Source: an uncultured Bacteroidota bacterium
Lineage (GTDB): Bacteria > Bacteroidota > Bacteroidia > Bacteroidales > SZUA-534
Assembly: GCA_937899145.1 (NCBI GenBank)
Contig: CALBPW010000485.1
Span: 1 to 11,410 of the forward strand
Direction of reading: 5' to 3'
Length of the DNA: 11,410 bases
A program made the translations under genes and the position numbers. This document shows, piece after piece, positions 1 through 6,019 of this stretch (position 1 is its first letter; each line of letters begins with the position of its first letter). The notes beneath the pieces are model-generated. The model worked only from the letters and a program-made list of their open reading frames with translations. It was not told the DNA's origin and did not search any database.

Positions 1-55
1 AAGCAAGCAAAACTGTCTGATTTGCAGATGGAAAACGTTGAAATGTTGGCAGAGG
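1..55. repeat. 55-bp perfect direct repeat, copy 1
   Basis: Bases 1-55 are identical to 2652-2706. The repeat codes for the peptide leader from KQAKLSDLQ to the start of the LAE motif. The first mismatch is G56 against C2707. Because the contig begins inside it, the true repeat may extend further upstream into the signal-peptide region. Confidence 0.95.
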
Positions 56-150
56 GAGAAAGTGGATATGGCGTACATTGCAAATATAGAGATGGAATAT
101 GCTATTATACAAGTGGTCCATTTAGTTATTGTTCTTCATGTAAATACTAA
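1..150 (+). CDS. NVEALA-type small secreted peptide, 5' partial (cassette 1)
   Basis: The frame is open from base 1 to the TAA at 148-150 and encodes 49 residues that match the C-terminal part of the complete peptide at 2574-2804. The leader section contains LSDLQ followed by MENVEMLAE, a variant of the NVEALA motif that names a family of small exported Bacteroidales proteins of unknown function. The tail has four cysteines spaced C-x6-C-x9-C-x2-C, which could form two disulfides. The start codon and the signal segment lie off the contig, so export is inferred from the second copy. The first 55 bases are identical to 2652-2706; after that the two genes diverge sharply. A terminator-like hairpin follows the stop directly and a DUF4221-like lipoprotein gene comes next, the same order as in cassette 2. 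Family assignment is by recognition of the motif; the function is not known. Confidence 0.8.
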   Translation, partial: KQAKLSDLQMENVEMLAEGESGYGVHCKYRDGICYYTSGPFSYCSSCKY

Positions 151-158
151 CTGATATA

Positions 159-189
159 GTTGCTTTATGTAAAACATAAAGTAACTTTT
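159..189 (+). terminator. Rho-independent terminator-like hairpin after peptide 1
   Basis: A 12-bp stem (159-170 pairing with 174-185, one G:T pair) closes a three-base AAA loop and is followed by a T run (TTTTC). It begins 8 bases after the peptide stop codon. It would end, or reduce, transcription between the peptide gene and the DUF4221-like gene. The stem is AT-rich, so strength is uncertain. Confidence 0.7.
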
Positions 190-359
190 CAAATTTGAAA
201 ATAAACCACTTTGGCCTAAAAGCCGTTTCATACTATGTCCCGTTTTTGTGTCGTACTATTTTAAAAAACCATTAAACCGAATACAACCGAAACATTTTTT
301 GGAGAATAAAGTGAGTTAAATTAGAAGTGTAGCGAGCGACAGGCAATTAAACAATAAAA

Positions 360-1502
360 ATGAAACAAGATTTAATATTTATATTAGTATCAATATTACT
401 TATAAATTGCTCAAATACAAATACTTCAAGTGTGAAATATTTGCAACAAGCAGATTCCGTTATTCATATTCCTATAAATTCAAATATAAGTTCAACAACT
501 CGTAATTTGCGCTATTTCAAAGACAAAGAGATAGAATATATAGCAACGGAAAACAATCATCTTAACTCAATAGATATATTTAACTTAAATAGTCGCACAC
601 TTTGTAAAACGGTAACACCACAAATTTATGGTCCTGATGGTATAGGTACGCATATATTAGGATTTGATATTGTTAATTTCGATACAATAATTGTCGGCAC
701 CAATGGAATAGCGGACAAACTATTTATTATTGATAGCAGTGCGCACTTGTACGAGAAAATAAAATTTGAAATAAGCTACGAACCATATTTGCCAATTCCA
801 TTTTTGTTTTCGGCTAATTGGGGCGGAAATAGTGCGAATTATGATGGCGAAAAACTGACACTTAGTGCTGTATGCCGAACAGACGAATCCGATTTTTACA
901 AAGTTGATACTTGTCCTGCAGGTTATATTTATAATCTAAAAACACACAAAACAGAAAAATTGCAGTTGAGGCAACCAGAAATAATAAAACTAAATCCCCC
1001 AATTGTATATTCAGAATCAAGCATTTTAATAAATCAGAATAAGAAAATATTCTCTTATGAGTTAGGTCATCAAGTATTTGTCTCAACAAATGATAGTTCA
1101 TGGACTGTTTACAACCTAAAAAGTAAATATGTGAAAAAACCATTTAATCCCGGATTTGGAAATGATATTATTGGGAGCCAAACAAAATTTGTTGAATCGC
1201 CTGCATATTTAGCCCTTGTTTATGACAAATACCGTCATGTTTACTACCGTTTTGTCTATCCCGGTATTGATGTTGCGAAAGGCGATGATGTTATGAAATT
1301 ATGCGAGTTCTGTCGCATTTTTTCGGTAATGATAATTGACGAGGATTTCAATGTTTTGGGCGAAACGCTGATGCCCGAAAACACCTACAACTCTAATATG
1401 TTCTTCATCAACGAGGCTGGGCTTTGGATTTCGACAAACCACCCAGACAATCCCGATTTTGAGGAAGACGCAATCAATTTCCAGCTATTTAATTTAAAAT
1501 GA
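360..1502 (+). CDS. DUF4221-like lipoprotein (cassette 1)
   Basis: 380 residues. The N-terminus is a lipoprotein signal: hydrophobic residues 4-15, then a lipobox (LLINC) with the acylated cysteine at residue 17. No acidic surface-export signal directly follows the cysteine, so the side of the membrane is not decided. The rest is a single soluble beta-rich domain, paralogous to the product of 2888-4039. Shared landmarks are YDK..xxVYYRF (288-298), NVLGET (331-336) and GLWIS near 354-358. Length, Bacteroidota lipoprotein N-terminus and association with an NVEALA peptide fit the DUF4221 family, which I recall as a propeller-like family of unknown function; no catalytic motif is visible. Its stop overlaps the next start by four bases (ATGA), implying translational coupling. 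The 5' two thirds is AT-rich and the last ~300 bases less so. ATG at 360 is the only start that keeps the signal peptide. Confidence 0.85.
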   Translation: MKQDLIFILVSILLINCSNTNTSSVKYLQQADSVIHIPINSNISSTTRNLRYFKDKEIEYIATENNHLNSIDIFNLNSRTLCKTVTPQIYGPDGIGTHILGFDIVNFDTIIVGTNGIADKLFIIDSSAHLYEKIKFEISYEPYLPIPFLFSANWGGNSANYDGEKLTLSAVCRTDESDFYKVDTCPAGYIYNLKTHKTEKLQLRQPEIIKLNPPIVYSESSILINQNKKIFSYELGHQVFVSTNDSSWTVYNLKSKYVKKPFNPGFGNDIIGSQTKFVESPAYLALVYDKYRHVYYRFVYPGIDVAKGDDVMKLCEFCRIFSVMIIDEDFNVLGETLMPENTYNSNMFFINEAGLWISTNHPDNPDFEEDAINFQLFNLK

Positions 1503-1936
1503 AAAGGTTAGCGATTATATTGTCTTTTCTTCTGCTGATTGGCATATCGTGTAATAAACAACCTGATTTGGAGAAGGCCTTGCAAACTTTTGCAATTGAA
1601 GCCGAGGCAGACATTAGCGATTATGAAGTGATATTGTTCATCCCATTAGAAGGATGCGGTTCTTGCATTGAGCATAGCACTGAGTTTTACCAAAACAACT
1701 GCGACAACACAAACATTTTGTTTGTCTTTTGCACTTATAAGCCTTACGCTTACGATTTTCTGAAAAACAACAATCGTGGCAATGTGGTTATTGACAAGAA
1801 TGATGTTGCCATACAAAACAAAATACTGTCAACAGCACCAATTGTGTACAAACGTAACAACAACAAATATAAGCATTTAGGTGTTATTACTGCTGATTTT
1901 GATTTTAATCAATTGTTTATCAACCAATTCCGTTAG
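1499..1936 (+). CDS. CxxC thioredoxin-like lipoprotein (cassette 1)
   Basis: 145 residues. A signal segment (residues 4-16) ends in a lipobox with cysteine 18 (GISC), so the protein should be a lipid-anchored periplasmic or outer-membrane protein. After a short linker, a beta strand (YEVILFIPL, 42-50) leads into EGCGSC, giving a C53-x2-C56 pair at the position expected for a thioredoxin-fold active site. A later segment (STAPIVYKRN) resembles the cis-Pro strand, with TAP supplying the proline. At 145 residues it is short but about the size of one thioredoxin domain. The start overlaps the DUF4221-like stop (ATGA). It corresponds in position to the larger CxxC/DUF1573 protein at 4040-4891. A role in thiol redox or disulfide handling of the Cys-containing peptide is inference; it could be redox-inactive, since the motif is not a classical CGPC or CPYC. 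Confidence 0.8.
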   Translation: MKRLAIILSFLLLIGISCNKQPDLEKALQTFAIEAEADISDYEVILFIPLEGCGSCIEHSTEFYQNNCDNTNILFVFCTYKPYAYDFLKNNNRGNVVIDKNDVAIQNKILSTAPIVYKRNNNKYKHLGVITADFDFNQLFINQFR

Positions 1937-2090
1937 ATTACAAATTCAAGCAGGAATTTCTATTTCGTCAACAACCACCATATCGGTCGGCAAGCCAACC
2001 ACTTGCACCCCACATTGGCGAAGCTGTGGAAAAATGCTCCCGATAGCTGTCGGAATTGAAGATTGAAAGTTGAAAAACCCCATACAATTT

Positions 2091-2164
2091 GGTAGAGACG
2101 ATGTGCATATCGTACCTACACCATGCAATATGCCATCTCCCAAACAAGGTGGCATGCTACCTTG
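2091..2164. repeat. Folded inverted-repeat element
   Basis: GGTAG (2091-2095) can pair with CTACC (2157-2161), enclosing two smaller hairpins: ACGAT (2098-2102) with ATCGT (2109-2113), flanked by GTAG/CTAC, and ATGCCA (2130-2135) with TGGCAT (2150-2155). An alternative pairing is CAAGGT (2145-2150) with ACCTTG (2159-2164) around GCATGC. It may be a terminator for the upstream cassette, a small mobile-repeat remnant or an RNA structure; no T run follows, which argues against a simple terminator. Confidence 0.4.
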
Positions 2165-2419
2165 CTAATCATTGTAACTACTTGATTATCAAATCAAAAA
2201 AAAAAAATAAAACGTTTTTTTCTTGTATATGTAAATTTTGTTAAATACATTTACCAACGTAACCGGTGGTCATAAAACACAATTTTCAGTGTCTGTCGAT
2301 TACAAAAAAAAACGGGTGGGTTGGCGTTGCTAATTTGAACCGGCGCGCCCACACACCCACATTGTCAAACACTCTAAAAAAGGAGGTTAACACGGCAAAT
2401 ATACGGAAAAATTCACCCA

Positions 2420-2451
2420 TTGGTTGCGCAACCGCAGCGGTTGCAAGCCAA
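2420..2451 (+). promoter_or_regulatory. Strong hairpin in the leader of the second peptide gene
   Basis: TTGGTTGC (2420-2427) pairs with GCAA (2443-2446) and CCAA (2448-2451), leaving G2447 bulged. Above a two-base bulge, AACC (2430-2433) pairs with GGTT (2439-2442) around a GCAGC loop. That gives about 12 base pairs. The same bases also contain two overlapping palindromes (2422-2433 and 2428-2444). It sits in the most GC-rich part of the left half, upstream of the attenuator-like hairpin. Role inferred only from position and structure. Confidence 0.45.
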
Positions 2452-2505
2452 CTCAGCCACTGCCGAACGCTGAGCCACCCCAAGTGGCAGTATGCCAACG
2501 GGCTA

Positions 2506-2531
2506 AGTGCCAACTGTTTGGCATTACTTTT
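2506..2531 (+). terminator. Attenuator-like hairpin upstream of the second peptide gene
   Basis: TGCCAA (2508-2513) pairs perfectly with TTGGCA (2518-2523) around a four-base loop, and A2506-T2525 and G2507-T2524 extend the stem to 8 pairs. A T-rich stretch (TTACTTTT) follows. A second copy of TGCCAAC at 2493-2499 could compete for the same right arm, so two exclusive folds are possible. It lies about 50 bases before the peptide start, a position that suits transcription attenuation if the promoter is upstream. Confidence 0.4.
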
Positions 2532-2573
2532 AGGCACAAACAATTTTTATAAAACTTTTAAAATTTTAAAAAA

Positions 2574-2804
2574 ATGAAACTCAGAAATATAGTTTTGGCT
2601 ATTGCAGTAGCTGCAGTAGCAGGAGTGAATGTGTACAATGCCGTAAGCGGCAAGCAAGCAAAACTGTCTGATTTGCAGATGGAAAACGTTGAAATGTTGG
2701 CAGAGGCGGAGAGTGCGGGAGGATACTATTGTAGGTATAATAGTTATTTTGGATTTTGTTATTCTCATAATACGGGAAGTGCTTGTCCTTCATGGGCATG
2801 TTAA
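2574..2804 (+). CDS. NVEALA-type small secreted peptide (cassette 2)
   Basis: 76 residues. Residues 1-24 form a Sec-type signal (basic start MKLR, hydrophobic core about residues 6-18). A conserved leader follows with KLSDLQ and MENVEMLAEAE, a variant of the NVEALA motif. The last ~28 residues are a tail rich in Gly, Tyr and Ser with four cysteines spaced C-x8-C-x8-C-x4-C, ending on Cys. The family is small exported Bacteroidales proteins of unknown function. An AGG lies between leader and tail, as in peptides cut after a glycine pair, but copy 1 has GYG there. Downstream is a 10-bp stem hairpin, then the DUF4221-like gene. The start ATG follows an A/T-rich stretch with no Shine-Dalgarno, normal for this phylum. 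A precursor of a secreted, disulfide-bonded peptide is my best reading; the activity is unknown. Confidence 0.88.
   Translation: MKLRNIVLAIAVAAVAGVNVYNAVSGKQAKLSDLQMENVEMLAEAESAGGYYCRYNSYFGFCYSHNTGSACPSWAC
2652..2706. repeat. 55-bp perfect direct repeat, copy 2
   Basis: Identical to bases 1-55; it codes for the leader of the second NVEALA-type peptide. Identity includes every third-codon position and ends at the leader/tail boundary, after which the two genes are clearly different. Confidence 0.95.
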
Positions 2805-2831
2805 ATTATTATTAACAAAAAAAATAAATTT

Positions 2832-2859
2832 AAAGTGTGCCTGATTTATGGCACACTTT
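2832..2859 (+). terminator. Terminator-like hairpin after peptide 2
   Basis: A perfect 10-bp stem (2832-2841 with 2850-2859) around an eight-base loop, 27 bases after the peptide stop and 28 bases before the next start. The 3' side is only moderately T-rich, so partial termination, giving more peptide mRNA than downstream mRNA, is more likely than a full stop. It may also protect the 3' end of a short peptide transcript. Confidence 0.6.
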
Positions 2860-2887
2860 GCACTTTGTAATTTAACTTTAATACGTT

Positions 2888-4039
2888 ATGAATAAAACAG
2901 TAATTGCTATTTTATCTATTTTATTACTATCGGCGTGTGCAACTAATAGTATTAAACCAGAGACAGTGCTTTCAGAAAGCGAGGAAGAACTTACTATAAG
3001 TATAGATAGTGATGTGAACATATATACAATGTCAATGCATCATTTTATTGATAATGATAATGTTGAATATATCACTATTGAAAACAATAATTATAAGCCA
3101 CATTGCGGTGCCATTATCTTTTATAGACTTGATTCATGTAAATTATACCAAATAGTTGAAATAGCTAATACAGGACCTAATGCAGTGCAAGGGCTTTTTG
3201 GACATGGAGTAATAAGTTCAGATAGAATTTTGGTTTCATCGTTGGCAAGAAATACATTTTCGCTCATTAATGCAAAAGGCGAAATATTAAGAAAATACGA
3301 TTATACAAAAGATGCAAAAGGAAATTATTGTGGAGTGTCATATTTTCCTTCCATTTATTACACCCCGATGATTATAAATAATGGTATTTTATATGGACCA
3401 CAAGAACCGGTTTATATTGACGGAAAAGTGGATTTCAGAAATAGTCCATTATCCATAACTATTGATACAGCAACAGGAGAAGTCAATCAAACTAAATGGC
3501 ACTTTCCAAAACTTCATGATGCAAATAACAAAATAGGATATAACGAACAATTCAGTTGTATTTTTGATGGCAACCGTTTCGTTTATTCTTTTTGCGCTCT
3601 TGACAGTATATACATTGCTACAGAAAACGGTGAAATGAAATCGCATGTAGCTAAAAGTAAATATATGGGCGAAGTGTATAATTCCGGATTCAGCCCTAAT
3701 GCAATAAGCGAAAATGAATTTGCAATAACAAATACAAAAGCAAGGTATGGCAATATAGTATATGATAAGTGGAATAATGTTTATTATAGATTCTGTCATT
3801 ATGCCGAAAATAAAAAAGAGATACCAAGGGAATATCTTTTATGTCATGGTGCATTTTCTATCATAATTCTTGATAATGATTTGAATGTTATTGGCGAAAC
3901 TAAATTTCAGGCAGGCAAGTACGCTCCAATGCTATTTTTTGTCAATAAAAAAGGATTATGGATTTCTGAAAATAATTATGAGCGTACAGATATGACAGAT
4001 GATAATCTTGTGTTTAAATGCCTTAAACTTATTAAATAA
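2888..4039 (+). CDS. DUF4221-like lipoprotein (cassette 2)
   Basis: 383 residues, a paralogue of the protein at 360-1502. The signal peptide ends in the lipobox LLSAC with cysteine 17, so it should be lipid-anchored. The mature part is beta-rich. It shares with its paralogue YDKWNNVYYRF (292-302), LNVIGET (332-338), GLWIS (356-360) and an ENN segment near residue 65; overall identity is low by eye, with the C-terminal third best conserved. Repeated strand-turn patterns suggest a beta propeller, but I cannot delimit blades with certainty. No enzyme motif is visible. The stop is immediately followed by the ATG of the CxxC/DUF1573 gene (no gap), so the pair is surely co-transcribed. The gene is AT-rich throughout. 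DUF4221 is named from memory of the family; the function is not known, and a binding or display role for the neighbouring peptide is inference. Confidence 0.85.
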   Translation: MNKTVIAILSILLLSACATNSIKPETVLSESEEELTISIDSDVNIYTMSMHHFIDNDNVEYITIENNNYKPHCGAIIFYRLDSCKLYQIVEIANTGPNAVQGLFGHGVISSDRILVSSLARNTFSLINAKGEILRKYDYTKDAKGNYCGVSYFPSIYYTPMIINNGILYGPQEPVYIDGKVDFRNSPLSITIDTATGEVNQTKWHFPKLHDANNKIGYNEQFSCIFDGNRFVYSFCALDSIYIATENGEMKSHVAKSKYMGEVYNSGFSPNAISENEFAITNTKARYGNIVYDKWNNVYYRFCHYAENKKEIPREYLLCHGAFSIIILDNDLNVIGETKFQAGKYAPMLFFVNKKGLWISENNYERTDMTDDNLVFKCLKLIK

Positions 4040-4891
4040 ATGAAGAGATTACTTGTGATAATAGTCATAATAATTGTGCTTATCTTTTTAATATTTTTTG
4101 TGAAATCGAATAATAATAAGACATTCTGTTTCGGCTCTACCATTGTATTTAATACATCTGATGTGTTTATTAATTATAATTCAGATACTATAAATGTGGA
4201 ATATAATGGGTATAAAATTGTTAATTATATTGATTCTATTGGTTGTATTGATTGCAAAATGAATTTGAAAGAGTGGCAAAAAATAGGAATTTTGCTCGAT
4301 ACAATAACAAAACATAAAGTTCAAATATTGATGTATGTTCATCCTGAAAAGTTTAAGGATGCATTATATCCTATGCAAAGAGCAAAATATTCAAAACCTA
4401 TTTGCATAAATATGAATGATAGTTTTAGAAAACAGAATCATAAAATTCTAAAATCTGGTTTTAAAACTTTCCTCCTCGACGAAAACAACCGCATCATTTT
4501 AATCGGCAACCCCGTCCAAAACCCTAAAATTCGAGATTTGTACATCCGCACCATCTGCGAACGTTTAGGTATTAAACCCGATTTAAATGCCGTTTTAAAG
4601 CCGTTTAATCAAAACAGAAATTTAGGCATATTCAATTGGCAATCAGCGCAAAACACAACATTCACGATTTACAATACCGGCATCCGGCCAATGCTGATAG
4701 ACACCGTTTACACATCGTGCGAATGCACAACGGCAGAAATAGATAAACGTGTCATCGAACCGGCTGACAGCGCAATTGTGAGCGTACGCTTTAAGGCGGA
4801 AAAGCCAGAGCGGTTTATGCGCGAAGTGTATGCCGGTGCTCAGGGAAAGGAGCAAATAGTGCTGAGCATTGATGGAGAGGCTGTTAAATGA
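4040..4891 (+). CDS. Membrane-anchored CxxC thioredoxin-like protein with C-terminal DUF1573-like domain
   Basis: 283 residues. The N-terminus is one very hydrophobic helix (residues 4-21) with no lipobox, so it is probably an uncleaved anchor with the rest outside the cytoplasm. Residues about 58-175 look like a thioredoxin fold: strand YKIVNYIDS, then IGCIDCK with C69 and C72, helix, strand VQILMYVHP, and FKTFLLDENNRIILIGNP near 155-170. Residues about 195-283 match DUF1573, an Ig-like domain: an NTGIRPMLIDTV strand, then the signature SCECTT (C227, C229), ending in VLSIDGEAV. The shorter CxxC protein of cassette 1 holds the same position without the DUF1573 part. Base composition changes inside the gene near 4465, AT-rich before and near 50% GC after, suggesting a recombinant gene. 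A thiol or disulfide role is inferred from the CxxC. It is followed after 38 bases by the pump operon. Confidence 0.85.
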   Translation: MKRLLVIIVIIIVLIFLIFFVKSNNNKTFCFGSTIVFNTSDVFINYNSDTINVEYNGYKIVNYIDSIGCIDCKMNLKEWQKIGILLDTITKHKVQILMYVHPEKFKDALYPMQRAKYSKPICINMNDSFRKQNHKILKSGFKTFLLDENNRIILIGNPVQNPKIRDLYIRTICERLGIKPDLNAVLKPFNQNRNLGIFNWQSAQNTTFTIYNTGIRPMLIDTVYTSCECTTAEIDKRVIEPADSAIVSVRFKAEKPERFMREVYAGAQGKEQIVLSIDGEAVK

Positions 4892-4929
4892 TTTTATGAT
4901 AAAACAGGTTTAATATCAGATATAGTACA

Positions 4930-5991
4930 ATGAACCACAAACTAAAAATTTTAGCATTAGCAATGCTTGCGGCAGCTTGCGGCAGCCAGCAGAAGAACAT
5001 TGACGATGACAAACAGAACGAATTACCAAACGAGATGGAGCAACTTGTTGAGGTGGAAGTTGCGCATAATACCGATTTCCACATCGACATAATAAGCAAC
5101 GGAAAAATAGCAGCCGGAACATACGCCGATGTTTTTTGGGAAGCCGAGGGCCGCATTGCCGAAGTGCGCACAACCAATGGGCAACACATAAACAAGGGCG
5201 ATACGATAGCCAAATTAGAAGCCTTCAGACTGAACAACACACTGAAAACCAGCCGGTCGAATATGGAGCAGGCGCGGCTTCAGATGATGGACAACCTGAT
5301 AGGGCAAGGTTATGCTCCCGAAGCTGCTGACATACCAAAAGAGGTGCTGGACATTGCCGAAATTAAAAGCGGTTACCGTAACGCTGTGGCGGCTTACGAA
5401 TTGGCAAAATACGAGGCTGAACATTGCGCCGTTGTGTCGCCAATAACTGGCATTGTGGCAAATCTGAACGCAAGCGTGAGCAACAAAGCCGACCAATCGA
5501 AACCCATGTGTCGCATAATCAGTCAGGTAACTATGAATGTGGAATTTTCGATAATCGAAAGCGAATTGCCGATGGTAGCAAAGGGAACAGCCATTGTGGT
5601 GTCGGCTTTTGCAATACCCGGCAAACAATGGATAGGCCGTGTTACTGAAGTGAATCCATACGTTGAGTCGAATGGAATGGTGAAGGTGAAAGGCTCGCTT
5701 AGCAACTGCACCGAACTGTTTGAGGGAATGAACGTTAGCGTAAAAGTGAACCGCGTTATAGGCCAATATGTTTCGGTGCCAAAAACAGCCGTTGTGATGC
5801 GCTCCGGCCGCCCCGTGGTGTTCACCGTAAAAAATAACGAGGCTCAATGGGTTTATGTTGAAACGGGTGAGGAAAACAGCTCCAATGTTGTCATCAGTAC
5901 GGGTATTGTTGATGGCGATTCGGTAATTGTAGGCGGAAATGCGTTTTTGGCGCATAAGAGCAAAGTGAAAATTGCGGATAAAGAGAATTAA
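4930..5991 (+). CDS. RND efflux periplasmic adaptor (HlyD/AcrA family) lipoprotein
   Basis: 353 residues. The signal peptide ends in LAAAC with cysteine 17, so the adaptor is lipid-anchored like AcrA. Domains in order: first half of the lipoyl (barrel-sandwich) domain, about 65-98, with EGRIAEV and NKGDTIAKLE; helical hairpin about 99-165, shorter than in AcrA; second lipoyl half about 166-198, with VVSPITGIVA; beta-barrel about 200-275, with EGMNVSVKV at its end; membrane-proximal domain about 280-345, with SVPKTAVV and DGDSVIVGG. All landmarks of the family are present and nothing looks truncated. It joins an inner-membrane RND permease to a TolC-type channel. It begins 38 bases after the preceding stop and 28 bases before the RND permease gene, clearly the first gene of the pump set. 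The substrate cannot be told from the sequence. Confidence 0.95.
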   Translation: MNHKLKILALAMLAAACGSQQKNIDDDKQNELPNEMEQLVEVEVAHNTDFHIDIISNGKIAAGTYADVFWEAEGRIAEVRTTNGQHINKGDTIAKLEAFRLNNTLKTSRSNMEQARLQMMDNLIGQGYAPEAADIPKEVLDIAEIKSGYRNAVAAYELAKYEAEHCAVVSPITGIVANLNASVSNKADQSKPMCRIISQVTMNVEFSIIESELPMVAKGTAIVVSAFAIPGKQWIGRVTEVNPYVESNGMVKVKGSLSNCTELFEGMNVSVKVNRVIGQYVSVPKTAVVMRSGRPVVFTVKNNEAQWVYVETGEENSSNVVISTGIVDGDSVIVGGNAFLAHKSKVKIADKEN

Positions 5992-6019
5992 ACTGAAACT
6001 CTAAACCCAACTTAACCCT

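Larger units (their letters stand above)
1937..2573. other. 637-bp intergenic region between the two cassettes
   Basis: I see no credible gene here. From left to right it contains: a weak hairpin just after the preceding stop (1942-1947 pairing with 1954-1959), possibly a poor terminator; a small inverted repeat at 2040-2053; a folded element at 2091-2164; an A12 run at 2196-2207 followed by a short palindrome and a T7 run (2209-2221); and a GC-rich, hairpin-dense block from about 2314 to 2525. Open frames at 1946-2155 (-) and 2266-2577 (+) exist but lack protein-like features. No good match to the Bacteroidota promoter (TTTG, then TAnnTTTG about 19-21 bases on) was found, although a promoter for the second peptide gene should lie here. 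Confidence 0.7.

Noticed and set aside
210..262. TTTG at 210-213 and 245-248 with TACTAT-like boxes as a promoter for the first DUF4221-like gene
   Set aside because: Spacing or box sequence fails in each pairing; only a loose resemblance.
1881..2066. 61-codon plus-strand frame overlapping the end of the CxxC lipoprotein gene
   Set aside because: Its hydrophobic start is a frame-shifted reading of the lipoprotein gene's 3' end; the rest is intergenic.
1946..2155. 69-codon minus-strand frame ending VVVDEIEIPA
   Set aside because: The last ~30 residues look somewhat protein-like and could be a gene remnant, but the first half crosses the inverted repeats at 2091-2155 and no family is recognised. 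Not enough to call a gene or pseudogene.
2196..2221. A12 and T7 runs around AAAACGTTTT as a minus-strand or bidirectional terminator
   Set aside because: The stem would be only A-T pairs with almost no loop, and there is no minus-strand gene to terminate.
2525..2532. TACTTTTA as a Bacteroidota -7 promoter element (TAnnTTTG)
   Set aside because: Seven of eight positions match, but there is no TTTG at the required distance upstream, and it lies directly after the attenuator-like hairpin as its T-rich tail.
2266..2577. 103-codon open frame ending in a 4-base overlap with the second peptide start
   Set aside because: It runs through the hairpin-rich GC block and a run of nine A, has no recognisable domain or signal, and the residue mix looks like translated structure. 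The ATGA overlap is probably chance.
5215..5955. 246-codon minus-strand open frame
   Set aside because: Antisense to the well-supported adaptor gene; rich in His, Asn and Cys as expected for a shadow frame.
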